NCBI RefSeq assembly: GCF_011397635.1
Contig: NC_064753.1
Location: forward strand, 38,111,822-38,175,821
Length of the DNA stretch: 64,000 nt
Direction of reading: 5' to 3'
DNA from: Epinephelus fuscoguttatus
Lineage: Eukaryota > Chordata > Actinopteri > Perciformes > Serranidae
Under the pieces are notes generated by a model. It made no database searches, had not been told where the DNA came from, and was given only the letters and a program-made list of their open reading frames with translations. Positions 1-20,260 of this stretch are shown in pieces. A program made the position numbers and the translations under genes. Positions within the stretch are counted from its first letter, which is position 1, and every line of letters begins with the position of its first letter.

Positions 1-219
1 AGAAAAACATCTAAACAAGCATCAAAAACAAGCTCATCAAGTTCTTATGGCTAATGTGCTTGAAATTAGTTGCCTACTTAGAGAATCTCTTATCAGTGAT
101 TTCAACCAGACTGAGGTAATATATTTGTCATCTGGTTCACCGTTACTATGCAAAAAATATTGATCAATGCAGCTTTTGACAGTTAACGTTAAAAGACAAG
201 AGGGAGAAGTGCGACTGAC

Positions 220-3660
<3,441 letters not shown>

Positions 3661-4911
3661 GGCCACTGAGCGTCCGCCCTGGCTCTTGAAGATGAACACA
3701 AACAAGCAGAGGTAGGTGGTAAGTGAGCACTACTTCTGCACCTGCTGTCAAATAACAAAGCACATTATAATCCCCCCTCCACCACAAGTAGGTCCTGAGC
3801 CCCCCTGGTCTGGTCACACTCTCAGGCTGTCTGTGCAGCGAGGCCTACAGACAGCAAAGTGACATTTCAGCTCTGCAGGACACACACACACAGGGCCCAG
3901 GGTTGATTACACTCCCTGCTTGTTCGCGAGAACTGGAATTATGACGGCACAGGGGGGGGAGACTGTGCCAAGTCTGGCCTGGTTGTTGTGAGCAGGACCA
4001 AAGAGAAGAGGGCAGGGAATTAGATAAAACGTGGTGGGGCTAGAGAGGACAGCTCAGGACTCAGGACACAGACACACACCTTCTTACACTAACAAGATTA
4101 TAATAAATGCTGTCTGCAAATGCTGAAAATAAATAAAACAAAATATGCACAATTTTAGCACTAAAAAGTGAAAATATGTAGGAGAACCTCTGCTTGGTGT
4201 TTTGACTTCTAGGTCAGATCAGCTGTATTTGCTATTTATTCCCATTCATTCATTCATTCATTCATTCATTTAGTGAATCACACAGTCAATCAGTGTCCTT
4301 CCCCCACCTGCTACTAATTCATTCATAAATTGAAGGATTTGCGTCATCATTGTCACACTTGCCTCTCAGATTCCCAGAAAGAGCAGGTTAATAGTTGAAC
4401 TTTCCCTCAGCAGCAGGGTCACCTATCAGACGTCCTACCATAAAACTCCCTCGTCTGCTCGCAGGGACAGACAGACGACCTTCCGCAGTTTCGATATCAC
4501 TGCTGCACTATTTATATATAAATAGCAAGTCATGTGACTTCACTCCTGACCACCACTAGAGCAGATAAACTGTCTGCACCCGCTGCTGCCAGACAAACCT
4601 GCGATTTAAAGGCTGGATTAACATGTTTATCACAAATAGTCTCTGGTAAATATATTTTTTAAGAAGGTATGCTTACATGGACGGTGTCGAGAGTGTCTCT
4701 CTTGCTTCCTACGCAGCTCTAAAATAAAAAAAATGATGTTAAAGTTACACACACACACTTGAATTGGGGACACGTATTGGGCAAACTGTGTGTGTGTTTA
4801 AATTTTTTTCGGCGTACTGCATTTTAGTTTTTGCACGCAGGGTGACGCCAGAGCACCAGAGACAAGTGCAAAAGTTAAAAATGGTTGGACAACCATAACT
4901 ATTCCCTTCAC

Positions 4912-4952
<41 letters not shown>

Positions 4953-5219
4953 CATTTTTATTTTTTGCTATTTTCATGTATACATTTTATTTAAAACATG
5001 GAGACATTTCCAACAAAAGTGGCATTGTACATGGACAGATCATGAGTCAATGGGCCCCTGGGCACAGATATCCAAAAGGCCCTACCATCTCTCTTACATG
5101 GGTGCAAGACATACAGACCTTTTGGTGTGTTTGCCTCTTTTTTTCTTCATTTTGTGTCTCTCAGTGACACTAGAATTTGTGGCCTTGCACTGGGAAAACA
5201 ATCGCTCCCTAAATGCAGA
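3661..5219. other. nnt 5' flank with simple repeats
   Basis: This holds the probable 5' UTR and promoter of nnt. A donor-like site on the minus strand (CCAT|GTAAGC, near 4675) could end a non-coding first exon, but this is weak. Two microsatellites are visible: ATTC/CATT repeats at about 4243-4270 and a (TTA)n run at about 4912-4953. No coding region is supported; the long Tyr-run ORF here is just the ATT repeat read in frame. Confidence 0.5.
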
Positions 5220-5221
5220 TA

Positions 5222-6862
5222 CAGTCAGGTCCATAATTATTTGGACAATGATACAGTTGTCATCATTTTGGCTCTGTACACCACCACAGTGGGTTTTAAA
5301 TGAAACAATGAATACCTGCTTAAAGTGCAGACTCTCAGCTTTCATTTAAGGCTTTTTTCAACAATGTAGTATGAACCGTGTAGGAATTACAACCATTTCT
5401 TCACACAGTCCCCCGACTCTAAGGGCTCATAAGTATTTGGACAAACTAACATAATCATCAATTAAACAGTCGGTTTTAATACTTGGTTGCAAATCCTTTA
5501 CAGTCAATGACTGCCTAAAGTGTTGGACACATAGACATCATCAGATGCTGGGTTTCTTCCCTGGTGATGCTCTGCCAGCCCTTTACTGCAGCCGTCTGCA
5601 CTTCCTGCTTGTGTTTTGGGTGTTTTGCCGTCAGTTTTGGCTTCGGCAAGAGAAACGCATGCTCAATTGGATTCAGGTCAGATGATATGACTTGGCCATT
5701 GCAGAGCATTCCACTTCTTTGCCTTAAAAATGTCTTTGGTTGCTTTTGCAGTATGCTTCAGGTCATTGTCCAACTGCACTGTGAAGCATCGTCCAGTGAG
5801 TTTTGAAGCATTTAGTTGAATCTGAGCAGATAATGTAGCCCCAAACACTTCAGCTTTCATCCTGCTGCTCTTGTAAGCAAGACAAGACTTCACTAGAATA
5901 AATACAGAGGGTTTATCACAAGATGTAAACCATTGGTTAGCCTTAAAAATGGAAGGCCAGATTAGAGTTTGTCAAAAACCATCTAAAAAGCTTGTACAGT
6001 TGTGGAACAGCATACTATGGACAGATGAAACAAAGATCAACTACCAGAATGATGGGAAGACAAGAGAAGGAAGAAGGGAAGGAACTGCTCATGATCCAAA
6101 GCACACCACCTCATCAGTGAAGCATGGTGGAGGTATGTTGTTATGTCATGGCCATGTATGGCTGCCAGTGGAACTGGTTCTCTTGTGTTTATTGATGATG
6201 TGACTGCTTACAAGAGCAGCAGGATGAAAGCTGAAGTGTTTGGGGCTACATTATCTGCTCAGATTCAACCAAATGCTTCAAAACTCATTGGACGATGCTT
6301 CACAGTGCAGATGGACAATGACCTGAAGCATACTGCAAAAGCAACCAAAGACATTTTTAAGGCAAAGAAGTGGAATGCTCTGCAATGGCCAAGTCATATC
6401 ATCTGACCTGAATCCAATTGAGCATGCGTTTCTCTTGCTGAAGCCAAAACTGAGGGCAAAACACCCAAAACACAAGCAGGAAGTGCAGACGGCTGCAGTA
6501 AAGGGCTGGCAGAGCATCACCAGGGAAGAAACCCAGCATCTGATGATGTCTATGTGTCCAACACTTTAGGCAGTCATTGACTGTAAAGGATTTGCAACCA
6601 AGTATTAAAACTGACTGTTTAATTGATGATTATGTTAGTTTGTCCAAATACTTATGAGCCCTTAAAGTCAGAGGACTGTGTGAAGAAATGGTTGTAATTC
6701 CTACACGGTTCATACTACATTGTTGAAAAAAGCCTTAAATGAAAGCTGAGAGTCTGCACTTTAAGCAGGTATTCATTGTTTCATTTAATACCCATTGTGG
6801 TGGTGTACAGAGCCAAAATGATGACAACTGTATCATTGTCCAAATAATTATGGACCTGACTG
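5222..6862 (+). mobile_element. Fold-back Tc1/mariner-type DNA transposon with 657-bp inverted arms
   Basis: The element is bounded by a TA dinucleotide on each side (5220-5221 and 6863-6864), the standard Tc1/mariner target duplication. It begins CAGTCAGGTCCATAATTATT and ends with the reverse complement. The normal terminal repeat is extended: 5222-5878 is a near-identical inverted copy of 6206-6862, leaving a 327-bp single-copy centre. On the plus strand from about 5950 to 6569 lies the 3' part of a transposase: WTDETKIN (first catalytic Asp), MDNDLKH (second Asp) and DLNPIEHAF (catalytic Glu), spread over three reading frames, so at least two frameshifts. The DNA-binding N-terminal half is absent, its place taken by the inverted copy of the 3' half. 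It cannot make a transposase and looks dead or non-autonomous. Confidence 0.88.
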
Positions 6863-6865
6863 TAA

Positions 6866-7129
6866 GACCAAGGAGATGGTCATTGATCCTAGGTGGGGGA
6901 AAAGGCAGCACATGCCACTACACATCAGTGAGACAGAGGTAGAGAGGGTCAAAACCTTTAAATTTTGTGGCATGCACATCATCGAGGATCTCACCTGGTC
7001 TCACAACATACAACAGATCATCAAGAAATCACAGCAGTGATTGTACTTCTTAAGAAATCTGAGGAAACCTGGCATGCCAACCAATATCCTCAGCAACTTT
7101 TACAGCTGCACAGTTGAGAGTGTGGAGGG
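6866..7129 (+). repeat. LINE reverse-transcriptase C-terminal fragment
   Basis: Translation gives pieces such as KTFKFCGMHIIEDLTWSHNI, then LYFLRNLRKPGMPTNILSNF and YSCTVESV, with stops between them. This matches the conserved end of fish non-LTR reverse transcriptases (FLGVHITEDLTW ... FLRRLRKFG ... NFYRCTIES), probably of the L2 group. It is a 5'-truncated, decayed copy directly after the Tc1-like element. The clade is inferred. Confidence 0.65.
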
Positions 7130-7290
7130 ATTACATATCTCATCTGGCCTGGGAACGCCTTGGGGTCCCCCAGGAGGAGCTGGAAAGCGTTGCTGGGGAG
7201 ATACGTCTGGAACATTTTGCTCAGCCTGCTGTCCCCTGACTTGGCTTTGGATAAGCAGTTGGAAATTGATGGATAGAAGGATGGAATAAT
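7130..7290 (+). repeat. Rex3-like LINE 3' end with GATG-type tail
   Basis: The stretch encodes WRDYISHLAWERLGVP-like sequence followed by QEELESVAGE and ends in a GATGGAT/GGATGG tail. Rex3 (RTE clade) elements of fish are known for GATG 3' tails and heavy 5' truncation. The same protein segment occurs in the larger minus-strand copy at 44.7-45.2 kb. The junction with the preceding LINE fragment suggests two separate insertions. The family name is by recollection of its tail and sequence. Confidence 0.6.
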
Positions 7291-7399
7291 AATAATAAAT
7301 CAATAGATACTGAGATAAGTCAAACAAAAACATGAATATATATATATATATTCATTATTTATTTTTTAATCATAATAATTGTAACTAAGCGGAAGCGGA

Positions 7400-7805
7400 A
7401 ATAAAACGGAAACCAGCTTCAACGTCTCGTCTCGCGCAGGGAAATGTTTTGGTTGACCATCTTCTATCAATGCCGCGTGGATTTTTGTAAACACTAGTTG
7501 GCCTGATGAATCGGCACCGCTGACACTTAAAGTATTTTAGCCACCATTCACCTGTGTCACACATTATCTGGTACGTAACGGTCTCAGTTGATTGTTAAAA
7601 AGTATTTATGGCAGCTAAGAATAAAGTTGTAGCTAGCAGCTAATGTTAGCAGCATGTAGCCTAGCTAAAGTTTACACTGTAGCTAAAGTGATGGCACGAG
7701 CTTCGCTGCTGTGTGTCTGTTTGTCGCACTGTAATGAAGAAACAACGGTATCTGCTTACCTTTCTTTATTTTACTGACAGTGTGTGAGACCGCTGAAGGA
7801 CGATA
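7400..7805 (+). promoter_or_regulatory. Probable promoter and 5' UTR of spata5l1
   Basis: A donor-like TCTG|GTACGTAAC near 7571 and an acceptor TTTTACTGACAG ending at about 7781 suggest a non-coding first exon (about 7430-7570), then an intron, with the second exon carrying the ATG at 7806. No TATA box was recognised. This is inference from splice signals only. Confidence 0.4.
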
Positions 7806-14678
<6,873 letters not shown>

Positions 14679-14728
14679 CAAAGCAGATATGTCCTTTGAC
14701 TTGTATTATTACACCAAATATGCTTTGA

Positions 14729-14734
14729 AATAAA
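14729..14734 (+). terminator. Polyadenylation signal of spata5l1
   Basis: AATAAA lies 51 bp after the TGA, so the 3' UTR is very short. The nmes1 5' exon follows within about 250-350 bp, so the two genes are packed head to tail. Confidence 0.7.
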
Positions 14735-14979
14735 AAAAGGTAAAGGTATAACCTGACCCTGTTTCCTGGTATTTTCTTGTGTTTTCTGTCACTGACAAGC
14801 ACTTAAAATCTTACAATGTCTGAGATCTGTGCTCCAAAACATCCTCCAGCAACTGACCTTCAGTTTTCAAATGTGGCCACAAGAGGGGGCTCCACACTCA
14901 AAATTTATTGATCATCAAATTAGATGTGTAGACGAATTGAACTCCACTGGTGCGGTTGAGCAGAGGAAGCTGTGTCTGT

Positions 14980-15206
14980 CTACGTGCCTTTCACCTCGTA
15001 CTAACCCCTCATCCAGTCTACATCAGACAGCCTCACAGGATGCTGAGCTGAGAGACGTTAAGGACTTCTCAGCAACAACAGGTGAGACCTTCCACACAGC
15101 TGCCTCTGTGACTTGTTGACTTTAATTTACTGAATGGACCATCGGACTCATTGTTGAGTGGAAATGTGATCCATTTCTCTTTTAGGTACTTGAGACATTC
15201 GCAAAA
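14980..15206 (+). promoter_or_regulatory. nmes1 5' UTR region
   Basis: A donor AACAACAG|GTGAGACC at 15081/15082 and an acceptor TCTCTTTTAG ending at 15185 fit a non-coding first exon spliced to the exon with the ATG at 15207. The exact transcription start is unknown. Confidence 0.5.
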
Positions 15207-16044
15207 ATGGTTGGGTTTTTCCAAATGTTGAGGAAGAAAAAGGAGGTGAGACATCATTTTTGTGATGTTCAAAGTTATTTTGTGTTGTCTGGTTATTGAA
15301 TTTGTATTTTGTATTTTTCTATTATGGTGATTATTTAAAACTCATTTTTACATGTGTGTTTCAGCTGATCCCTCTCATAGGGTTCATGGCTTTTGCTGCA
15401 ACAGGAGCAACCTCTGCTGCAATCTACTTTCTGTGTACTAAACCTGATGTTATGTGAGTGTTATTGCACTTTTTTCTAATTTTGATAAACTTAAATTCCA
15501 CTCTAATAAAGTGCTTTAAATTGCACTGAACTCTACACCTGTTCTCATACTTCAACCTGACTTCTATCAGCCTCAAGTGATGCAACATTTTCATTCGTTG
15601 TTTTTAGTTTGAATAAGACCAGAAACCCAGAACCATGGGAGAGAGTGGACCCATCAAAACCTCAAAAGGTAACATCTAAGATTATGCAACATTTTATAAT
15701 CCATGTATAGTTTTTAATGAGCTTGATAAGCTTTTTTATGTCTTGGCACTGAGATACGAGCAGAATCTGGGAGTGCGCAGCTGCAAACTGCTGAGTCACT
15801 GAGGAGGAAATGTTATCAAATTGGTATCCGCCTGCTGTTGTGACAAAAGATTGATGATGTTTATGTTACAATACATGTTGGTACACGCTACTCGTGTGAC
15901 ATGTCACTTTTAGTTGATGTAACGTGCAAATACGTCATGTGAAACCTAATTTTTCTATCTGGCATTTTGCTGCAGCTCATCACCATCAATCAGCAGTGGA
16001 AACCAGTGCAGGAGCTGGAGCTGGTGAAGAATCTCACCAAGTAA
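15207..16044 (+). CDS. nmes1: NMES1 / C15orf48 (COXFA4L3), small mitochondrial cytochrome oxidase-associated protein
   Basis: Paralogue of NDUFA4/COXFA4; known to join cytochrome c oxidase in inflammation and infection, replacing NDUFA4. Coding exons: 15207-15245, 15365-15453, 15608-15668 and 15976-16044, giving 85 residues (human 83). The start MVGFFQMLRKKKE resembles the human N terminus. It is followed by one hydrophobic segment (LIPLIGFMAFAATGATSAAI, residues 14-33), the single membrane helix. Then comes NPEPWERVDP and a C-terminal ITINQQWKPVQELELVKN, close to human (ITINQQWKPIEEL). It lies directly downstream of spata5l1 as in human 15q21.1. Its 3' UTR contains the miR-147 hairpin, so one transcript yields both protein and microRNA. 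No defect seen. Confidence 0.95.
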
Positions 16045-16114
16045 ATAAAAGGCGGGCGTCTGCCTGAAAGATCCACAGCGTGACCAACAAACCTGCCTGC
16101 CCCCCCATCAGTCT

Positions 16115-16195
16115 AACAGAATCCTTTCCGCACAAACTAGGATGCTTTGACAGTCAGTGTGCGGAAATGCTTCTGCTCCACTGGTGGGGTTTCAC
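16115..16195 (+). ncRNA. mir147: miR-147 precursor in the nmes1 3' UTR
   Basis: The sequence GTGTGCGGAAATGCTTCTGC at 16157-16176 matches the mature miR-147b-3p sequence. The opposite arm near 16118-16138 (CCTTTCCGCACAAACT) matches the known 5p arm. The arms pair: TTCCGCACA with TGTGCGGAA perfectly, then an outer stem with two mismatches followed by CAGAA with TTCTG. The loop is about 18-20 nt. In human the same hairpin sits in the C15orf48 3' UTR, so position and sequence agree. The only difference seen in the 22-nt mature form is a C at its last base. Confidence 0.93.
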
Positions 16196-16413
16196 CCGGC
16201 TCTGGACATCCATCCATAACTGTAGAAAACTGTCATAACAGGTAGCCATGCTGCCATGAAGTGTAAAAGACTAACTAACTGTGATCACAGCTAGGGAGCA
16301 ACATTTACACTGATAAGCTGTGGTGTTTAATTGCTGTTAATGAAGTTGTGAAGAGTGTCTAAATGTGAAAGACATAGAATGTAAACTCTGTAAGTGAAGT
16401 ACTGTACAGTGTC

Positions 16414-16419
16414 AATAAA
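16414..16419 (+). terminator. Polyadenylation signal of nmes1
   Basis: AATAAA about 370 bp after the stop and after the miR-147 hairpin, followed by a T/G-rich stretch (TTATTGTTGT). Confidence 0.7.
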
Positions 16420-16440
16420 TTATTGTTGTAAACATATTCA

Positions 16441-18660
16441 ACTGTCTTTGTCAGTGTTGCTTTTGTTCTCAAAATTCAACACATTTGTCTGCAGGATTAT
16501 TTGTATTCCTGTATGTAGATACTTAAAATATTGTGGTTTGTACTACAGAGGAAATAGTACTATCTCCTCTTAGCTTTATCTGCCTCACAAAGAGTGTTTG
16601 AACCATAAATGCAGTGCTGAAAATTGTAAATACCCTACACAGCAAAACATAACACAAGGAAAAGTAAGGTGATACTCTATATTTTCCTTTTTGTCAGCAA
16701 GTCCTGTGAAAACACCAAAACTAACACTGACTTGATCCTGATAAGAAATATTATCTGTACAGCCAAAGCTAGCTCACTGCTCTGTGCCACAGGCGTTACC
16801 ACTAACATTAACAATGGACGCACTGTGTTCACGTGCGCCAGCATGCCACTATTCATGATAACATGATCCTAAAATGGAACCGGCTACAATTCAGCCATCA
16901 TAATTTTTTATTCACACCTGGGTATTTTGTAATGTTGTCCCAAAACTATAAAAACAAATGAGCTACATGATCGCACTTTCTAACATGTTACTCATTTATG
17001 ATGAACACGAGCACTGTAGTTCAGTCTGAGTTGATCCCACATGCACTCGACAGGCACTGAAGATACTCTAAAGTGAAGTGTTTCTTAAACGGGAGCAGGG
17101 GTGTAAATATAGACAGTGCAGGCAGTGTGGTTGCACCCTAACCCTAGCCACCCCAAGGGGCCTGATTGCCACCTGGAAATACACCTGTGTTCAAAGAACT
17201 CGCATTAAATGAAAAACTGTGCAATTTTCTCAATATGCCCTCAAAAAGGCAAACCCATCTCCATCATGGTTTTCTGCTTTTGTACAATTGTTTAGTACAG
17301 AGAGAGCTGGACCCAAAAGCGTGACTCAGACAGCTGTTCAGTTTAAAGTGGCACTCAGGAGAAACAGGGCAGGCAGGCTGAGCAGGGCTGGAAACAGGTT
17401 GGCAGGCTGGTGTGACAGGCTAACAGGTTTCGGCAAAAAAAAAAAACCAAGAGGCAAAAAAAGCAACAAATAAACCGTAGTTAACACCACAAGGTAGACT
17501 AAACGACCTGGCAGAGACTGCAGTGCAGAGCCGGGGTATTTGTCCTTCTGGGGTTGATTAATGGATGGCTTTCAGGTGAGCAGGCGATTGGCAGCAGGAC
17601 TGATGAGAGCCACACCTGGACACACAGACAGAGAGAGAGACAAACAAGGAGCCACAAAAACAAAGGGGAGGGGGGGAAACAGATGACACATGAGTGAAGG
17701 AGAGGCACAGACTGACAAAAATACTATCAATCTATGACAAAATTATATGCTAATTCCACAAAAACTTTGAAACTACAATTTAACTATAAAACTACTTAGT
17801 TAAACTAATAATTTCCTATTGCTTTTGTACTTTTTGTCAGGTATGTTATGATGGTTGCTGGGTAATAAGTATGTAGATGCTGTCCAATATCAAGTCTCTG
17901 TTTAATCATGTAATGAGACAATATGATTTACAGCAGCAACTTTAGGTGCAAAATCTCTCCAGACTGACAGGCTGGGCACCTCTGCAAGTGGATATAACAT
18001 AAAAGCAGCTTCATAACACACAGTTAGTAACTAGGATGCACTAGGGCCCATCATAACTACCTTACGCCACTGAACAGGGGTACAGGTAGCCCTAAGGGTA
18101 CTTTGGAGTAGGCCTACTGTAGAGGGTACCTGAATTTCTTAATTCTAAAAACACAAGTCATGCATAATTCCTTAAGTAATTATGTTACAATAAGTTCAAT
18201 AAGAATGTAAATGTAGTTCAATAAATCACACTTTATATTTAGTATTTCTATTTTCAAGGAAATCGTTAACTGCTACCACAAATGCATTTATTTATGTTTA
18301 CGTTGTTTTACTGTGTTTACTGTGAGAAAAAGTATTTCAAACAGGGGAACATTATTGAAAAGAGAACCACTACACTAGTGCACCAAAATGTGTGTTAATC
18401 CACCACTGAAAGTAGTCCCAAATAGATGCACTATAACTCCTGCTAAAAACTACAGTGTCCAGCCATTTTGGAAAATTGGTGACTGTTTTTAAAGGAATAT
18501 TTTTTTGGGAAATGTGCATATTCACTTTCTTGCTAAGTCAGATGATGATGTGTACAATCTGTATAGTAGCCTAAGCTGCCGTCAGCAAACAGCTAGCCTG
18601 GCTCCATCCTCCTGCCAGCACCTAAAATATTCACTAATTATTTAACAAGTCATAGCTTGT
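16441..18660. other. Intergenic DNA downstream of nmes1 with repeat fragments
   Basis: No gene recognised. Bases about 17280-17710 (GACCCAAAAGCGTGACTCAG ... GCAGAGCCGGGGTATTTGTC ... GCGATTGGCAGCAGG) read as a dispersed repeat common in fish genomes; family not assigned. ORFs at 17219-17473 and 17499-17708 are incidental to it. The rest is AT-rich. Confidence 0.4.
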
Positions 18661-18965
18661 TTGGCAGCATGGTGCAGTGATTCACATTATCGCCTCGGGT
18701 GCAGAGTTTGCATGTTCTCCCCGTGTCAGCATGGGTTTTCTCCACGTACTCCCACTTCCTCTCACAGTCCAAAAACATGCAGGTGATTGGTGACTCCCGA
18801 ATTGCCCATAGGTGAGAATGTGAGTGAGAATGAGTGAGAATGGTTGTCTGTCTCTATGTGTCAGCCCTGTGATAGTCTGGTGACCTTTTCCAGGGTGTAC
18901 CCTGCCTCTTGCCCAGTGTCAGCTGGAATAGGCTCCAGCCCCCCACGACCTCTCCTCACAGGATA
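18661..18965 (+). repeat. SINE-like dispersed repeat, copy A
   Basis: Starts GGCAGCATGGTGCAGTGATT and runs through GTTTGCATGTTCTCC, CACAGTCCAAAAACATGCAGG, TGTCTGTCTCTATGTGTCAG and CAGCTGGAATAGGCTCCAGC. The same sequence recurs at 19814-20035, 39043-39366 and 52692-52765. The head in the best copy (39 kb) has tRNA-like A-box (TGGTGCAGTGG) and B-box (GGCTTGAATCC) motifs, suggesting a tRNA-derived SINE. Copy A lacks the B-box part. Confidence 0.65.
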
Positions 18966-19813
18966 AGTGGTTATTGTTATTGTTCCTGGTCATAAATTAG
19001 CCCTGCACATAACACCCTGTAAAGCCACAACTATTGTTTTTACACTTTGGTTTTTGCAAGAGTTAAACAAGATATAATGTGATTAGTGAGCTTTAAAGCT
19101 GCACACCAGCAGATTTTGTCACCTCTAACAGAGCTTTGACAGAGCATTAACTGCTTCCCCCTGTTTTCAGTCTAAGCTAAGCTAAGCTAACTGTCTGCTA
19201 GCTCTAGCTTCACAGCTATTTAGTGTGCAGACATGACAGGGGCACTGACCTACTCATTTTACTCTCAGTAATGAGTGAAACTGACAGACTATATTGCTGG
19301 GAAATGCTAACTAATGCATTGTTGACTTTAGTCTTTTCCTGGGATATGTTGACATTAAGAAAGATTAATGCCAGTCTGTTGTTACACACTTGGATTACAT
19401 GCAGTAAGTACCTCATTAAATAAACTTCTTTTCACTGTAGACAGTTTGACTTATGAGAAAGAGCACAAGTAACAGCAACAATGGCTCAGTGGCATGTTTT
19501 ATCGAGACACCTGAATGCGTGTTCCACTAAAACATGGCAGTGAGCCAGTACACACAACAGGCCTATCAGTTCCCCGGAAAAGGGATTAATAATGTTACTA
19601 GATCTAACTGTGTTTCCTTTGCAACAACAAGCAAGAAAAATATCTAATTCTTTAAATTTGGAAGGCTAAATGTTCATATTTATTTGAAGAAATGATCTCA
19701 CCTGCAGCTCCCACATGATCTTCATCAGCAGATAGAGTTTGCCATGATGTCATGTAATTAGAAATGTATTATAAATTTATGAGCAAAAGTCATTTGAGAA
19801 AATCTAGACTGGA

Positions 19814-20035
19814 GCCTCTCCCAGCTGACATTGGGCGAGAGGCAGGGTACACCCTGGACAGGTCACCAGACTATCACAGGGCTGACACATAGAGACAGAC
19901 AACCATTCACATTCACATTCACACCTACGGGCAGTTTTGAGTCACCAATTAACCTGCATGTCTTTGGACTGTGGGAGGAAGCTGGAGCACCCGGAGAAAA
20001 CCCACGCTGACACGGAGAGAACATGCAAGCTCCAC
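19814..20035 (-). repeat. SINE-like dispersed repeat, copy B (inverted, head-truncated)
   Basis: Plus-strand text runs CCCAGCTGACATTGGGCGAG, then GGGTACACCCTGGACAGGTC and CTGCATGTCTTTGGACTGTG, then stops at GAACATGCAAGCTCCAC. The tRNA-like head is missing. It faces copy A across 0.85 kb. Confidence 0.65.
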
Positions 20036-20260
20036 TTTTTATTCAAAAGGCTTAGTCAGTATTTGTTTACAAGCTGTTTGCAGCTTGTCAGGGAGGAGCA
20101 GCTATAAAGTAATTACTGCCATACAAGCAATGTCCAAATGCACTCATCCTCTATTTTTATGGCTGCGTGGGCATTCATAACTCCCATTGTGTTCTCTAAT
20201 AGGAGACAATCCTCTTAACGGCTGTCTCGTATCTCAGAAGGGAGCAAAAACATCAGATAA

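Noticed and set aside
4885-5349. 154-codon ORF with a Tyr run
   Set aside because: It is an ATT microsatellite running into the end of a Tc1-like element, with no domain.
16115-16195. Hairpin as a simple inverted repeat or MITE
   Set aside because: The arms match known miR-147 sequences and the host UTR matches, so a microRNA is the better explanation.
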